Assembly: GCA_965261315.1 (NCBI GenBank)
Contig: CBDHDM010000039.1
Location: forward strand, 124,001-188,000
DNA: 64,000 nt
Direction of reading: 5' to 3'
Origin: Endozoicomonas sp965261315
GTDB taxonomy: Bacteria; Pseudomonadota; Gammaproteobacteria; Pseudomonadales; Endozoicomonadaceae
The notes beneath the pieces were generated by a model, which saw only the letters and a list, made by a program, of their open reading frames with translations, was not told where the DNA came from and did no database searches. The position numbers and the translations under genes were made by a program. Of this stretch, positions 18,988 through 28,914 are shown one piece after another (within the stretch, counting starts at the first letter, position 1; every line of letters starts with the position of its first letter).

Positions 18988-20073
18988 TTACAGTGCTAAC
19001 TCTATTTTTTGTAAAAGTTTCTTTACTGGAGCTGACAGCCCAAATTCAGGTGACTGATTCAGTGCAAACCAGCAATAATTATCACTGTCTTTTATCTCCT
19101 GCGCAGTATGTTGGCTCTGATTATCAACAAAGGTGAGTGCCGGGGTAATATCCAGGTGGTAGTGGCTGAAGGTGTGGCGAAAAGATTGCCAGAAGTCATA
19201 GCCATGTAATGTCAGGCCCGTTTTCTTGAGAGCCTCTTCCGCAATCTGGTCTGGTTCTGACATTTCCGGAAAGCTCCAGAGCCCGCCCCAAATACCAGAC
19301 GGTGGGCGTTTTTCAAGGAGAACTTCACCGTACTGGTTGACTACCATGAGCATAATGGTCGATCTTTCTGGCTTATTCTGTTTTGGCTTTGGTTCCGGGA
19401 ACTGTTTTTCCTGACCAGTTTGATGGGCTATGCAGCTGGTTTCTAATGGGCAAACGTGACAGGCAGGTTTGCTCCTTTTGCAAACAGTCGCTCCCAGATC
19501 CATCATCACCTGAGTGTAATCTCCCACCCGGTTTTCAGGTGTCAGTCTATCTGCAATCTCCCAGAGGTCGTTAGCAACGCGTGTATGCCCGGGCCAGCCA
19601 TGGATAGCAAAGTAACGAGTGAGAACCCGTTTTACATTACCATCCATTATTGGTGCCCTTATCCCCATACTGATGGATGCGACTGCCCCAGCTGTGGAGC
19701 GTCCGATTCCTGACAGTTCCATGAGCTGTTCAATAGAGCGGGGAAATGTACCTGAGAATTCATCAACCACTTTTTTGGCCGCTTTATGGAGGTTTCTGGC
19801 ACGGCTGTAGTAGCCAAGGCCGCTCCAGTAATGGAGTACTTCATCTTCACTGGCTGCAGCAAGATCGGTGACCTCTGGAAATCGCTCCATAAACTTTTGG
19901 TAATAAGGAATAACAGTTGTTACCTGGGTTTGCTGAAGCATTATTTCGCTGATCCAGACGCGATAAGGTGTTTTATTTTGTTGCCACGGCAGGTGCTTAC
20001 GGCCATGTTCATCGAACCAGCTCAGTAGTTTCTGGCTGAAAGTATTGTCTGAATATACGTCTTTTTGATTCAT
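18988..20073 (-). CDS. mutY: A/G-specific adenine DNA glycosylase MutY
   Basis: 361 aa, family length. The catalytic Glu lies in SEIMLQQTQV. The helix-hairpin-helix reads LSGIGRSTAGAV and the catalytic Asp is in MDGNVKRVL. The 4Fe-4S cluster Cys are in CKRSKPACHVCPLETSC. A C-terminal Nudix-like domain recognises 8-oxoguanine (LLEKRPPSGIWGGLW). MutY removes adenine mispaired with 8-oxoG. asmA lies immediately upstream, as is usual, but yggX is not adjacent. Confidence 0.97.
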   Translation of the reverse strand: MNQKDVYSDNTFSQKLLSWFDEHGRKHLPWQQNKTPYRVWISEIMLQQTQVTTVIPYYQKFMERFPEVTDLAAASEDEVLHYWSGLGYYSRARNLHKAAKKVVDEFSGTFPRSIEQLMELSGIGRSTAGAVASISMGIRAPIMDGNVKRVLTRYFAIHGWPGHTRVANDLWEIADRLTPENRVGDYTQVMMDLGATVCKRSKPACHVCPLETSCIAHQTGQEKQFPEPKPKQNKPERSTIMLMVVNQYGEVLLEKRPPSGIWGGLWSFPEMSEPDQIAEEALKKTGLTLHGYDFWQSFRHTFSHYHLDITPALTFVDNQSQHTAQEIKDSDNYCWFALNQSPEFGLSAPVKKLLQKIELAL

Positions 20074-20173
20074 TTAATTTAAATGTATTGGTGTGCGATC
20101 AGCCTTATGGCCGACCGCTCAGAACTATGACAATGGCTTAAAAACTCGAGATAGCGGCATTTTCATAGAAAAG

Positions 20174-22201
20174 TTATTTGAAGAAACCCTTGAGTAGATC
20201 CTTAACAGGCCCCTGAACCTTGTCTTCTATCTTCTTCTTCAGGCGGTTTTCTGCAATTTCCGCAATGGTTCCGGTGAGCCGTTTAACATCAATGCCACAA
20301 TTCAAAGCACCAAGATCACCATGGCAACGAACAGGCCAGGTGACATTGACATACTCCTTGTTGATCTGGCAGGCAGGATCACTGTCAGGCGCTTCTTCTC
20401 CACGGATGTTGAGGCCCATATGATAGTCCAGTTGGCGATCAACAAGATTTACGTAGCCATCGCCTTTCAAGTTCATATAAGCGAGGGCTGCGATCAGGTT
20501 GTCGTTGGAGGCAACACCATTTTTGATCACGAAAGTACCGCTCAGGTCGGTAAACTCCGTTGATGAGCCCCAGTCTGTCGCTCTCAACTCTTTCTTGCGT
20601 ACTTTGGCAACGCCTTCACACACCATTTTATCAAAATTGGCATCGGTGAAGGCGCCTTTGTCGATCTTGAACTGGATATCACCGTTCAGGTTTTTTGTTA
20701 GGACACGTGTGTACTGGCCATGCGTATGGACTTTCATACCGGCATTTACATCACCTTGCAGTGAAGCAAGGTCAGGAACAGGCTTTGACAATGCTTCAAG
20801 ACTGATACTTTGCAGGTCTGCAGATGCGGCCATTTTTGGATTTCCTGGCTGGCGAACATCCAGGGTAGACGTCATATCAATGGTGCCCTGATAAAAACGG
20901 GAGCCAATTTTCACTTCCTGCTTACCTTGAGCCGCTTTTATAGCCACAGAAGGTTGCTCAAAAATGAATTTGGCGATAGTGAGAGAAGCCAGTTTCATAG
21001 AGCCATCAAGGTTAAGGCTGCGTAGCATTTCTTCAGGAATCAGCGAGTGCTCTTTGCCTGATGAGGTTTTTTCAGAGCTGGAGCCTGTTGGTTGCTCTTC
21101 ATCAGGCACTTCTGTTTTATCACTGGCAGGGGGGAGATAGTTATCCAGGTTGAGATCATTTCCAGTAAAGCTGAACTGCATATCACCCTGATCAATACTG
21201 CCCATTTTGAAATTGCCATCCAGGGCAAAACTGTCCAGCTGGAGTTTCAGTTTATCGGCATTCAGGTTTTCGCCGTTTGTGCTGAAGTGACTGTTAAAAG
21301 AAAGCTTTGTCAGAGCATTGGGATCAGCCATTGGAGGCAACTGGACTTTGATCTGATAAAGCAGTTTGGCCAGGTTGAATTCAGCTACACCCAGGTTACC
21401 TTTAATAGAAAGAGGTGTTTGTTGATATTGAATATTCCCGATAAGTTTCAGATTCTCGGCTTTGGCAACATCTGGACTGGCACTAACCTCCATATTTTTG
21501 AGGTCATAAGTATCTGCTTCCAGGTTAAATGTCATATCACCGCTGATGAGAGCATTCAGCACGAGATCCGGAACAGATATATGGGCTTTCAGTTCAAAGT
21601 CGAAGGGTTGCTGATTTCGAATGGCACCGGTGGTTAAGCTGGCTTGGTCAATGATGTATTTTCGATTAGACAGTTGATCATCGTAGCTGATCAGCAGTCC
21701 ACTGACATTGACACTGGCGATATCCAGCTTCAGTGGTGATGAGCTTTTTTCTGACTCAGGAGCAGGTGAAGGCCCATTTTCTTTGGCTGGTTTTTGGCTG
21801 GACGTTTTTGGGGCACTTACCTGCCAGTTTCCTTCACCTTTACGATTCTTAACCAGTGTCAGCTCAAGGCCTTTCAGCTCAAGAGTTTGCATTTCAATAC
21901 GTTTGCTCAGCAGAGGAATAAGTCTCACACTGACGCCGGCGGAACCCAGTTGAGCCAGTTGAGCGTTATGGGCACCCTCGACAGAAACATTCTCAAGGGA
22001 CAGACCGACCCAGGGGAAAATTGACCAGTCAATAGGACCATTAATACTGACTTTCAGTCCCGACTGGTCATATACAAGCTGGGTTATCTCATCACGAAAC
22101 TGGTTAGGGTCAATAAAACGGGGCAAAAGTGCCGCAGCAATGACACCCAGCAAAACCACTGCCGCCAGTAGAACGGCAATGAACTTGAGAATGCGGTTCA
22201 T
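20174..22201 (-). CDS. asmA: AsmA family envelope protein
   Basis: 675 aa. One N-terminal transmembrane helix (about 5-28) is followed by the AsmA domain (PRFIDPNQFRDEI, then GPIDWSIFPWVGLSLENV), a Ser/Pro/Lys linker near 135-160, and the C-terminal AsmA-type repeat region. AsmA-like proteins sit in the inner membrane with a long periplasmic beta-groove and are linked to outer-membrane assembly and lipid transport. It is 100 bases upstream of mutY on the same strand, the common gammaproteobacterial order. Confidence 0.92.
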   Translation of the reverse strand: MNRILKFIAVLLAAVVLLGVIAAALLPRFIDPNQFRDEITQLVYDQSGLKVSINGPIDWSIFPWVGLSLENVSVEGAHNAQLAQLGSAGVSVRLIPLLSKRIEMQTLELKGLELTLVKNRKGEGNWQVSAPKTSSQKPAKENGPSPAPESEKSSSPLKLDIASVNVSGLLISYDDQLSNRKYIIDQASLTTGAIRNQQPFDFELKAHISVPDLVLNALISGDMTFNLEADTYDLKNMEVSASPDVAKAENLKLIGNIQYQQTPLSIKGNLGVAEFNLAKLLYQIKVQLPPMADPNALTKLSFNSHFSTNGENLNADKLKLQLDSFALDGNFKMGSIDQGDMQFSFTGNDLNLDNYLPPASDKTEVPDEEQPTGSSSEKTSSGKEHSLIPEEMLRSLNLDGSMKLASLTIAKFIFEQPSVAIKAAQGKQEVKIGSRFYQGTIDMTSTLDVRQPGNPKMAASADLQSISLEALSKPVPDLASLQGDVNAGMKVHTHGQYTRVLTKNLNGDIQFKIDKGAFTDANFDKMVCEGVAKVRKKELRATDWGSSTEFTDLSGTFVIKNGVASNDNLIAALAYMNLKGDGYVNLVDRQLDYHMGLNIRGEEAPDSDPACQINKEYVNVTWPVRCHGDLGALNCGIDVKRLTGTIAEIAENRLKKKIEDKVQGPVKDLLKGFFK

Positions 22202-22314
22202 GGATAGCCTCAGGATCTGAAGTTTGGAAGAGTTATGGTAACAGGCACCTATCTTACCCTGATACTTAACGTCATCAAGGGTAAAACAGGTCTATTGTAG
22301 GAAGGAGCTCAGAA

Positions 22315-24297
22315 TTACAGGCTGGCGATTTGCAGCTTTTTCAGTGATTGCAATGGGCGTGTCCATGGATGAAGTACCATGGCAATGTTTTTCATCGCCG
22401 GTGACTTCAGAGCCATTATAGCGTCCTGACTGCTTCTGTATTGTCCCTGAACCAGGACATACCAGTCCTTCTGGTTCCGCTGAATATGAACCGTGACAGC
22501 TGAAGCAAGTTCGGGGAAACGCTGTTTCAGCTTTTCTATTGACTGGCGGTTACTGGATGAGAACCACTGAATCGTATAACTGTTCTCAGGACTGTTCAGT
22601 AGTGCATTAATTTGTCTGTGGCTCTCAGGCTGTTCATAATTGTTGTCTGGTTGATAACCTCTGTCAATCCTGGGAGGCTGGTCTCCGTTGGGGCTCTCAT
22701 GGGCAACCATTTGTTGGTGCACAGTCGGTGTGTTTACTTTGTGAGAGTCCATTAACCTTGTATCTATTGGTCGCTGGTTCAGTCCTTTGCGGCTGACAAT
22801 ATAGGTTTTCTCCCCAGGATCCTCTTGCCCAATCCACTGACGTTTATGAATAGAGGGCTCTACTCTAGGCTTGGCCCATGCATGGGTAGCCTGTGGGATT
22901 GAACCTACCAGAGACTGTAACCAAGACACTTGTCTCACCTTTGGAGAAAAGCGGGCAGATACTCTGGATAATGAGGGCGTTAACAGTGCGTCCAGGGCAT
23001 CTGAGCGGTTCACGAAAAGCATGCTTACTAAGGCATAGCGATTCCTGTTACTCCTCTTGTAATGGATGATCTGGGTATTTTGCAATTCACTGTAGCGAAG
23101 TCTTGCTCTTTCCAGTGATGCTTTCCTGCTGGCATTCATCCATTCAATGGTATAGCTCTTTGGATTGGCAGTTAGAACATTGATTGAAGGCCGGGGTAAT
23201 TCAGGCTCTTCATAAATCCGTTGCTCTCTGTATTCGGACGGGGCTGATACTGGAATATCCTGAACATTGTAATCAACATCCTTTTGGGGATGTTGTTGAG
23301 GAATTCTACTCCGGTAAGCTGGTGTGATACTGACGTACATTTCCTGAGGATTCGCCTGCTCAGGTAAAATTCGATAGCTTTGATCACTGTTGAAATCAGA
23401 GTATGTGCTGCTACCAAATTCACTTCCATAAGGCATGGCATCATCAGCAGGTTGCCTTTTACCATATCCGGGTTGAGCCGATGGGTAGCCATTATCACGA
23501 TTGATTTCAGGTCGTGTTTGCTGAGAGTAGTGAGCCTGCTGTTGATATTGTGAGAGCTGACTGCTTTGCTCTGTACTATAGGAAATATCGTAGTTAATAG
23601 GAGTATTATTGCTTTCGTGAACCGGGAGCTCCGAAGGGTATTCTGGCTGATAGGTTTCAGCTAATTGTTCAGCCGGATATTTCGGTCTAATGATATCCAG
23701 CTTCTGGATGCTGGCCAGTGATCTTGTCCACGGATAAAGTTCCCGGGCCATATGTGATCTGGGTGGCGTGTCCAGTTCAGCCATTGCCGCAATTCGGCTT
23801 GGGTATGGGCCATCAAGAAGAACATACCAGACCTTTCCGGATCTTTTGTATTGAGCAATCGTCGCATTTTGTAATACAGGGTAACGCTGTTTTAGCGCTT
23901 CCAATTGGCCGCGTTCTTTTGCTGCCATCCATTGAAGCACATAATGATTTCCGGGGGCTTCCAGGAAACTCACTAATGATCCTGAATCTCCAGCTTCAAT
24001 AGGTAATGGCTGATATGTGTCAGTATAAGAATTTACAGAAGGCTGTTTTGAGTCAGGCAACTCAGATGTTAATCTCTCAGCATATTGCAAGTTATCTTTG
24101 GATTTATAACTCTGCCTGCTAATGCTGTTGCAGAGCCAGTCATTGCTAATGCCTGACTGACAGCTCCAGGAAACATTTGAGGCCAGTGGTTTTGGCGGCA
24201 ACAAAAGCCCTTCTGCTATAGGAGCAGACATTGACGTCAGGGCGGCTACGATACAAAGCCTGAGTTGTTTTTCCTTAAACAACAATTGACCGGGCAT
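22315..24297 (-). CDS. Periplasmic or anchored protein with three DamX-like SPOR domains
   Basis: 660 aa from the ATG at 24297, which has an AGAAGGA ribosome site; a TTG at 24330 would add 11 residues. A hydrophobic segment (about 10-30) could be a signal or anchor. Three SPOR-like repeats share a Y-x-[IL]-[QE]-W strand, a W/R-Y-[VA]-L-V strand and a PWTR-type end: HYVLQWMAAK...VWYVLLDGPY, SYTIEWMNAS...RYALVSM, SYTIQWFSSS...DWYVLVQGQY. Gln/Ser/Tyr-rich linkers join them. SPOR domains bind denuded septal peptidoglycan, so a role in division or cell-wall turnover is likely. Three copies in one protein is unusual. Confidence 0.78.
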   Translation of the reverse strand: MPGQLLFKEKQLRLCIVAALTSMSAPIAEGLLLPPKPLASNVSWSCQSGISNDWLCNSISRQSYKSKDNLQYAERLTSELPDSKQPSVNSYTDTYQPLPIEAGDSGSLVSFLEAPGNHYVLQWMAAKERGQLEALKQRYPVLQNATIAQYKRSGKVWYVLLDGPYPSRIAAMAELDTPPRSHMARELYPWTRSLASIQKLDIIRPKYPAEQLAETYQPEYPSELPVHESNNTPINYDISYSTEQSSQLSQYQQQAHYSQQTRPEINRDNGYPSAQPGYGKRQPADDAMPYGSEFGSSTYSDFNSDQSYRILPEQANPQEMYVSITPAYRSRIPQQHPQKDVDYNVQDIPVSAPSEYREQRIYEEPELPRPSINVLTANPKSYTIEWMNASRKASLERARLRYSELQNTQIIHYKRSNRNRYALVSMLFVNRSDALDALLTPSLSRVSARFSPKVRQVSWLQSLVGSIPQATHAWAKPRVEPSIHKRQWIGQEDPGEKTYIVSRKGLNQRPIDTRLMDSHKVNTPTVHQQMVAHESPNGDQPPRIDRGYQPDNNYEQPESHRQINALLNSPENSYTIQWFSSSNRQSIEKLKQRFPELASAVTVHIQRNQKDWYVLVQGQYRSSQDAIMALKSPAMKNIAMVLHPWTRPLQSLKKLQIASL

Positions 24298-24612
24298 GGT
24301 AATCAGATCCTTCTCTGTTAAATTACACAATACCTGACTAGTAAACTAAATCAACCATTATAATGATTTATTTTTTTATTAAATATTTTTATATTTCATT
24401 CCGATTTTCATAATGAAGGCTATTATTTTGAACGAATCCATGTTTTTCTCTGGAAAATAAAGGCTATTTTTACTTAGTGGTGATTTTTAGTCTTTAAAAA
24501 TAGATTATTGTATTTTGGTTTTATTAAATTATCTAAAAACTCAGTCTTTTATGTCTTAAATAAATATTTTTCATTCTCTTGGTTTTGATTAAAGGTTGTT
24601 GAGGGAAAAATA
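24298..24612. promoter_or_regulatory. AT-rich divergent promoter region
   Basis: 315 bases between the SPOR gene (-) and the cyclotransferase-like gene (+), very rich in A/T. It should hold both promoters, but I could not assign the -35/-10 boxes with confidence. A GAGGG ribosome site precedes the ATG at 24613. Confidence 0.45.
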
Positions 24613-25365
24613 ATGTGGAAAGTGAATAGTCCTGTTTTTAGAATGAATTGCCAGATTTTTTTTGCAATGGGGCTGGTGGCAGTTTTATTTATATCTTCCT
24701 CATTGAGTATGGCGAATGATTGTTTTCCTCCATTTGATAAAACCAGGCCTCAGTACATTGTCGGTTATGGAAGCCTGCTCTATGAACAGGCAAGAAAATT
24801 AACCCATGTTGGATTTGAGCCTGAAGTACCAGTATGGGTTGATGGATTCAGAAGAGGCTGGCTGACCCGTACACGTCAGGATAATAATGTGAAAGTGACA
24901 GAACTGGGTGTCATACCTTTAGTCGGCGGTCGGTTTAATGGTGTTTTGATCTCGATGCCGACTAATAAAATCAAATCAATCGATCGTCAGCAAAAATTGA
25001 TGTGCCGCGTTTTGGTAAACTCTGGGCAGTTAACCCCGATGAATAATGAAAAAATCCCAAAGGATGGCCAGTTCTGGCTTTATCAGACCCAGAATAAATA
25101 CAGTGCCAAACCTGCAGGCAGCTATCCGATTTTGATGTCTGATGTGGATGAGTATCTGACCGGCTGTATTGAGCAATCGGAGCGCTTTAAGCTGAAGTCT
25201 TTTGCTCAGGAGTGTGTGGCGACTACCTGGAACTGGTCATCACACTGGGTGAATGACCGGCTGCACCCATTGAAGGCAAAGCCAGCTCAAATCCAGAGAC
25301 AACAGGTAGATAAGCTATTGGATAGTCTCGAAGGTAATCTCTATGAGCAGGTCCGGTCTGAGTAG
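24613..25365 (+). CDS. Exported gamma-glutamylcyclotransferase-like protein
   Basis: 250 aa. The N-terminal hydrophobic stretch (about 14-34, ending LSMA) looks like a signal peptide. The mature part starts with the substrate-loop motif of the GGCT/AIG2 fold, IVGYGSLLYEQ, followed by VDGFRRGWLTR and a GRFNGVLISM strand. Cytosolic relatives cyclise gamma-glutamyl peptides to 5-oxoproline; an exported version suggests action on extracellular glutathione-type peptides or a different reaction. An IS element is inserted 12 bases after the stop. Confidence 0.75.
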   Translation: MWKVNSPVFRMNCQIFFAMGLVAVLFISSSLSMANDCFPPFDKTRPQYIVGYGSLLYEQARKLTHVGFEPEVPVWVDGFRRGWLTRTRQDNNVKVTELGVIPLVGGRFNGVLISMPTNKIKSIDRQQKLMCRVLVNSGQLTPMNNEKIPKDGQFWLYQTQNKYSAKPAGSYPILMSDVDEYLTGCIEQSERFKLKSFAQECVATTWNWSSHWVNDRLHPLKAKPAQIQRQQVDKLLDSLEGNLYEQVRSE

Positions 25366-25381
25366 TCGATCTGCTTTCTAG

Positions 25382-27087
25382 GAGGCTGACCGAGAATAGA
25401 CTTATCCGTTATGATAAGCCCTTAAATACGATGCATTAATGCCAAATGTTACGACCACCAAAATTCAAGGACAGCCCGATTGAGTTTGATCAGCACCTGC
25501 TGTTTCCAACCAATATTTTTGACCTGCTACCGGCAGATCACGACTGTTTCGTTTATGAAACCCTCTTTCAGAGCCTGGATACCTCAGAAGTTGAGAAAAA
25601 ATATCACCACCTTGGGCAGCACGCCTATCCGCCTAAACTGATTGTTTCCATCCTGATTTACGCCTATAGCCACGGCGTTTTCAGCTCCCGCGAGATTGAG
25701 CGACGTTGTCGGCAAGACCTGGCATTCATGTATATTTCTCAAATGAATTGCCCGAATTTCAGAGTTCTGGGTGATTTCCGTAAAGACAATCTGTCGTTTT
25801 TCCACGACTGCTTCAAGCAATCCGTTAAGCTGGCGATGGAGCTTCAGATGGCATCTCTGGGGCACATCAGCTGGACGGATCGAAATTCAAGGCTAACAGT
25901 TCAAAGCATAAAGCCATGAGCTACGGCAGACTGAAAGCAAAAGAGGCTGAGCTCAGTGCCGAGATTGATGCACTCATCAAAAAAGCCAGCCAGCACGATC
26001 AGGAAGACGACGATCTTTACAAAGAAGCCAATGGCTATACGATTCCTGAAGACTTGCAGTTTAAACAGGATCGTCTGAAAAAGATAAAAACCGCAAGAGA
26101 AGCGCTGGAGAAACGAGAAAAAGCGCTGAACCCCGATAAGCCGATAGACGACAAAAAACAAATCAGTTTTGCTGATCACGATGCCCGAATGATGACGAAG
26201 AAAGGCTATTGTGAGTACAGCTACAACCCTCAAATCTGTGTGGATGCGGATAACCAGATCATCGTTGGTCAACACATCAGCCAGCATGCCAATGATGTAC
26301 AGGAAGTCGAGCCGGCATTGGCCGCGCTTGCGGAAGCCACCGATGGCGCGGCTGTGGATAAAATGAGCATGGATAATGGCTATTTTTCCGGGCCGAATCT
26401 CCATGCCGTAGAAGCGCGAAATATTGATGGCTATATCGCCACAGACAAGACAGAGAAGCCCGCAGAAGAATCGTTGGAGAGCTCTGACCGGAAGTTTGTC
26501 AAAGCCGATTTCATCTATGATGAGCAATCCGATGCGTTCATTTGTCCGGCCAGAGAGCGGTTGATAACCAAACCCGGAAGCGTGGCAAAAAGAAAGAGCT
26601 ATCGAGCCAATAAAAGCGTGTGCAAGGAATGTTCTTATCGCTCAAGGTGCAGCAATTCAAAAAAGGAAGCGGGCCGCGTTATTCGTACGGACAAGTTTGA
26701 ACCCATCCGCCAGGCCATGAACAAGAAAATGGAAACAGCAGAAGCAAAAACCGTTTATGAGCGGCGCAAGGTCATTGCGGAGCCACCTTTTGGCCAGATA
26801 AAGAATTCCGGTTTTCGGAGCTTTAGTCTAAGAGGCAAAGAAAAGGTAGCAGCGGAATTTTCGTTGGTATGCACAGCGCATAACATGAAAAAATTTGCGA
26901 AAGCGGCATCAACGGGGTCAATCCGTCTTGATGATTTAAAAAAGGTTAAAAAAGCAGCATAAGAGCCCTGAAAGGACCCATTTTAAGGAAAATGGACAAA
27001 TTCAGGGCAAATAACTGTTTGTTTTTTGAACGGTCTTAAATTGTGACAAAATTCGGAGAACTAACCGACTTATTCTCGGTCAGCCTC
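25382..27087 (+). mobile_element. IS1182-family insertion sequence with 4-bp CTAG target duplication
   Basis: Ends are GAGGCTGACCGAGAATA on both sides in inverted orientation (25382 onward and 27071-27087 reversed). CTAG flanks both ends (25378-25381, 27088-27091), giving a 4-bp target duplication. The right-hand CTAG supplies the TAG stop of serA, so insertion left serA intact. A 229-bp relic of the same element lies at 57683-57911, also preceded by CTAG. Confidence 0.85.
25446..26962 (+). pseudogene. IS1182-family transposase, frameshifted
   Basis: The first part (25446-25919, 157 aa) has the IS1182 N-terminus (LLPADHDCFVYETLFQSLD, REIERRCRQDLAFMYIS). The second (25916-26962, 348 aa) has the catalytic region and Cys-rich segment (CPARERL, CKECSYRSRC), then the EPPFGQIKNSGF end. 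Between them the expected ISWDGSKFKANSSKHKAMS is reached only by adding one G to GG at 25873-25874. One base is therefore missing and the enzyme is split. Programmed frameshifting is not typical of this family, so I treat it as inactive. Confidence 0.8.
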
Positions 27088-28341
27088 CTAGTAAAGAACG
27101 CGGCAGCGAATAGTACCCTCGATCTGCCTTATCTTCTGCATGGCCATTTCACTGTGTTCAGCATCAACATCAATCACTACGTAACCGACAGACTCATTGG
27201 TCTGAAGGTACTGGCCACTGATATTTATACTGTTGTCGGACAGAATCTGGTTAATCTGGCCAAGAATACCTGGAATATTCTGGTGGATATGTAGGAGGCG
27301 ATGTTTGCCTGGATGGGCAGGCAGAGCGACCTCAGGAAAGTTAACAGACGACAGAGTGGTTCCAGTATCGCTGTACGTAATAAATTTCTCGGCAACTTCC
27401 CGGCCTATGTTTTCCTGAGCTTCCTGGGTGCTGCCACCAACATGGGGCGTCAGGATAACATTCTTCATGCCGCGTAATGGGCTAATGAACTCATCATCAT
27501 TGCCTCTTGGCTCTTCCGGGAATACGTCAATTGCTGCACCCAGCAGTTTGCCATTCTTCAGATACTCGGCCAGTGCTTCAATAACAACAACGGAGCCGCG
27601 AGAAGCGTTGATCAGGATGCTGTTGTCTTTCATCGCAGCAAACTGTGCTTCATCAAACATCCATTGAGTATCGCGGGTTTCCGGAACGTGCAGGCTGACG
27701 ATGTCGCACATGCCCAGCAAGATATTCAGATCATTGACCTGAGTTGCATTGCCCATGGATAACTTGGTGACGACATCGTAGAAGTGCACTTCCATACCCA
27801 GGGCTTCAGCCATAATGCTCAACTGACTGCCGATATTTCCGTAGCCAATGATACCCAGTTTCTTTCCTCTGATTTCGTGTGAGTGCGCTGCTGTTTTCTG
27901 CCAGCCGCCCTCGTGTGCCACTGTATTTTTTTCAGGAATTCCGCGCAGTAACAGTATGGCTTCAGCCAGAACCAGCTCAGCCACAGAGCGGGTATTGGAG
28001 TATGGGGCATTGAAAACAGGGATACCACGTCGTGTCGCTGCCGGGAGTTCGACCTGGTTGGTCCCGATGCAGAAGCAGCCAACGGCACAGAGTTTTTTGG
28101 CAGCGTCAAAGATTTCTTCGGTTAATTGTGTCCGGGATCGGATACCAACAAAGCGCGCATCAGCAATTCGCTCTTTAAGTTCTTCTGGAGGCAAAGAGGT
28201 GGTGACATAGTCGATATTGGTATAACCCGAAGCTTTCAGAATATCGACAGCAGACGGGTGGACACCTTCTAACAGGAGAAAACGGATCTTGCTCTTATCC
28301 AGCGATATTTCGGGCATATCAATCTCTTTTTCTTCGCTCAA
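27088..28341 (-). CDS. serA: D-3-phosphoglycerate dehydrogenase SerA
   Basis: 417 aa. Substrate residues are in RSRTQLTEE; the NAD-binding Rossmann motif is GIIGYGNIGSQLS; catalytic Arg and Glu lie in NASRGSVV and EEPRGNDDE; catalytic His is in TPHVGGSTQEAQ. The C-terminal ACT domain ends in the usual GTIRCRVLY. SerA commits 3-phosphoglycerate to serine synthesis and is inhibited by serine through the ACT domain. Its TAG stop lies inside the CTAG duplicated by the neighbouring IS element. Confidence 0.97.
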   Translation of the reverse strand: MSEEKEIDMPEISLDKSKIRFLLLEGVHPSAVDILKASGYTNIDYVTTSLPPEELKERIADARFVGIRSRTQLTEEIFDAAKKLCAVGCFCIGTNQVELPAATRRGIPVFNAPYSNTRSVAELVLAEAILLLRGIPEKNTVAHEGGWQKTAAHSHEIRGKKLGIIGYGNIGSQLSIMAEALGMEVHFYDVVTKLSMGNATQVNDLNILLGMCDIVSLHVPETRDTQWMFDEAQFAAMKDNSILINASRGSVVVIEALAEYLKNGKLLGAAIDVFPEEPRGNDDEFISPLRGMKNVILTPHVGGSTQEAQENIGREVAEKFITYSDTGTTLSSVNFPEVALPAHPGKHRLLHIHQNIPGILGQINQILSDNSINISGQYLQTNESVGYVVIDVDAEHSEMAMQKIRQIEGTIRCRVLY

Positions 28342-28653
28342 GGCTGCTTTACTGTGGGAGCACTGCTATTTTCGTTTTCTATATTAGGCGGGTACCGGCA
28401 AGTCCGGCAAGTAGTGCTCCCCATTCGGGGCTGTTTACTTCCGCCAATCGTTTTCATGCCGCATCACCGGTTGACCCCGGCTGCGTCAGGCGGGACATCA
28501 TAGCATAGGCAGTGTGTGATGGTACTTCCTGTATAGACTATGAATTGTTTTTTGAGCTGTGTAAGGTGAAGAACCAGTTTCTTCAGGAAAGAAACCGGCT
28601 ATATCTCCGGGAGGGGGGCCACCAGTATGACCATTTAGCATAATTGACTCTTG
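28342..28653. other. serA upstream region
   Basis: 312 bases between DUF4404 (stop at 28654) and serA, both on the - strand. No gene is seen. The space is long enough for an independent serA promoter, but I could not assign boxes. Confidence 0.4.
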
Positions 28654-28914
28654 CTAAATGCCCATGCTGGAGAGCGTTATCATCAGCTGTCTAATCGCCT
28701 GAGTTAAGGCTGGGTGATCTTCACTGAAGCGGATGGCCTCCTGTTCCAGCTGCTCGTTGTACCCCTGAATGGGGATCTTCCCTTCAGCCTGGGCGACTGC
28801 GATTTTAATTTCATCCGTTATCTGCTTTAAAGAACCCGCTGTACACTCATCCACGGGAGAGTCTTCAAGAATATCGTGAAGGCTCTGAATATTGAGATGC
28901 AGCTCTTCTGACAT
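28654..28914 (-). CDS. DUF4404 family small protein
   Basis: 86 aa. The N-terminal helix (LHLNIQSLHDILED), a central IAVAQAEGK and the C-terminal HPALTQAIRQLMITLSSMGI pattern match DUF4404, a short helical family of unknown function found in gammaproteobacteria. A purine-rich site precedes the ATG at 28914. It is divergent from the FAH-family gene. Confidence 0.75.
   Translation of the reverse strand: MSEELHLNIQSLHDILEDSPVDECTAGSLKQITDEIKIAVAQAEGKIPIQGYNEQLEQEAIRFSEDHPALTQAIRQLMITLSSMGI

Noticed and set aside
25860..25925. Programmed frameshifting in the IS1182 transposase
   Set aside because: No slippery heptamer or stimulatory structure was visible, the other IS1182 copy here has a single open frame, and one missing G explains the break.
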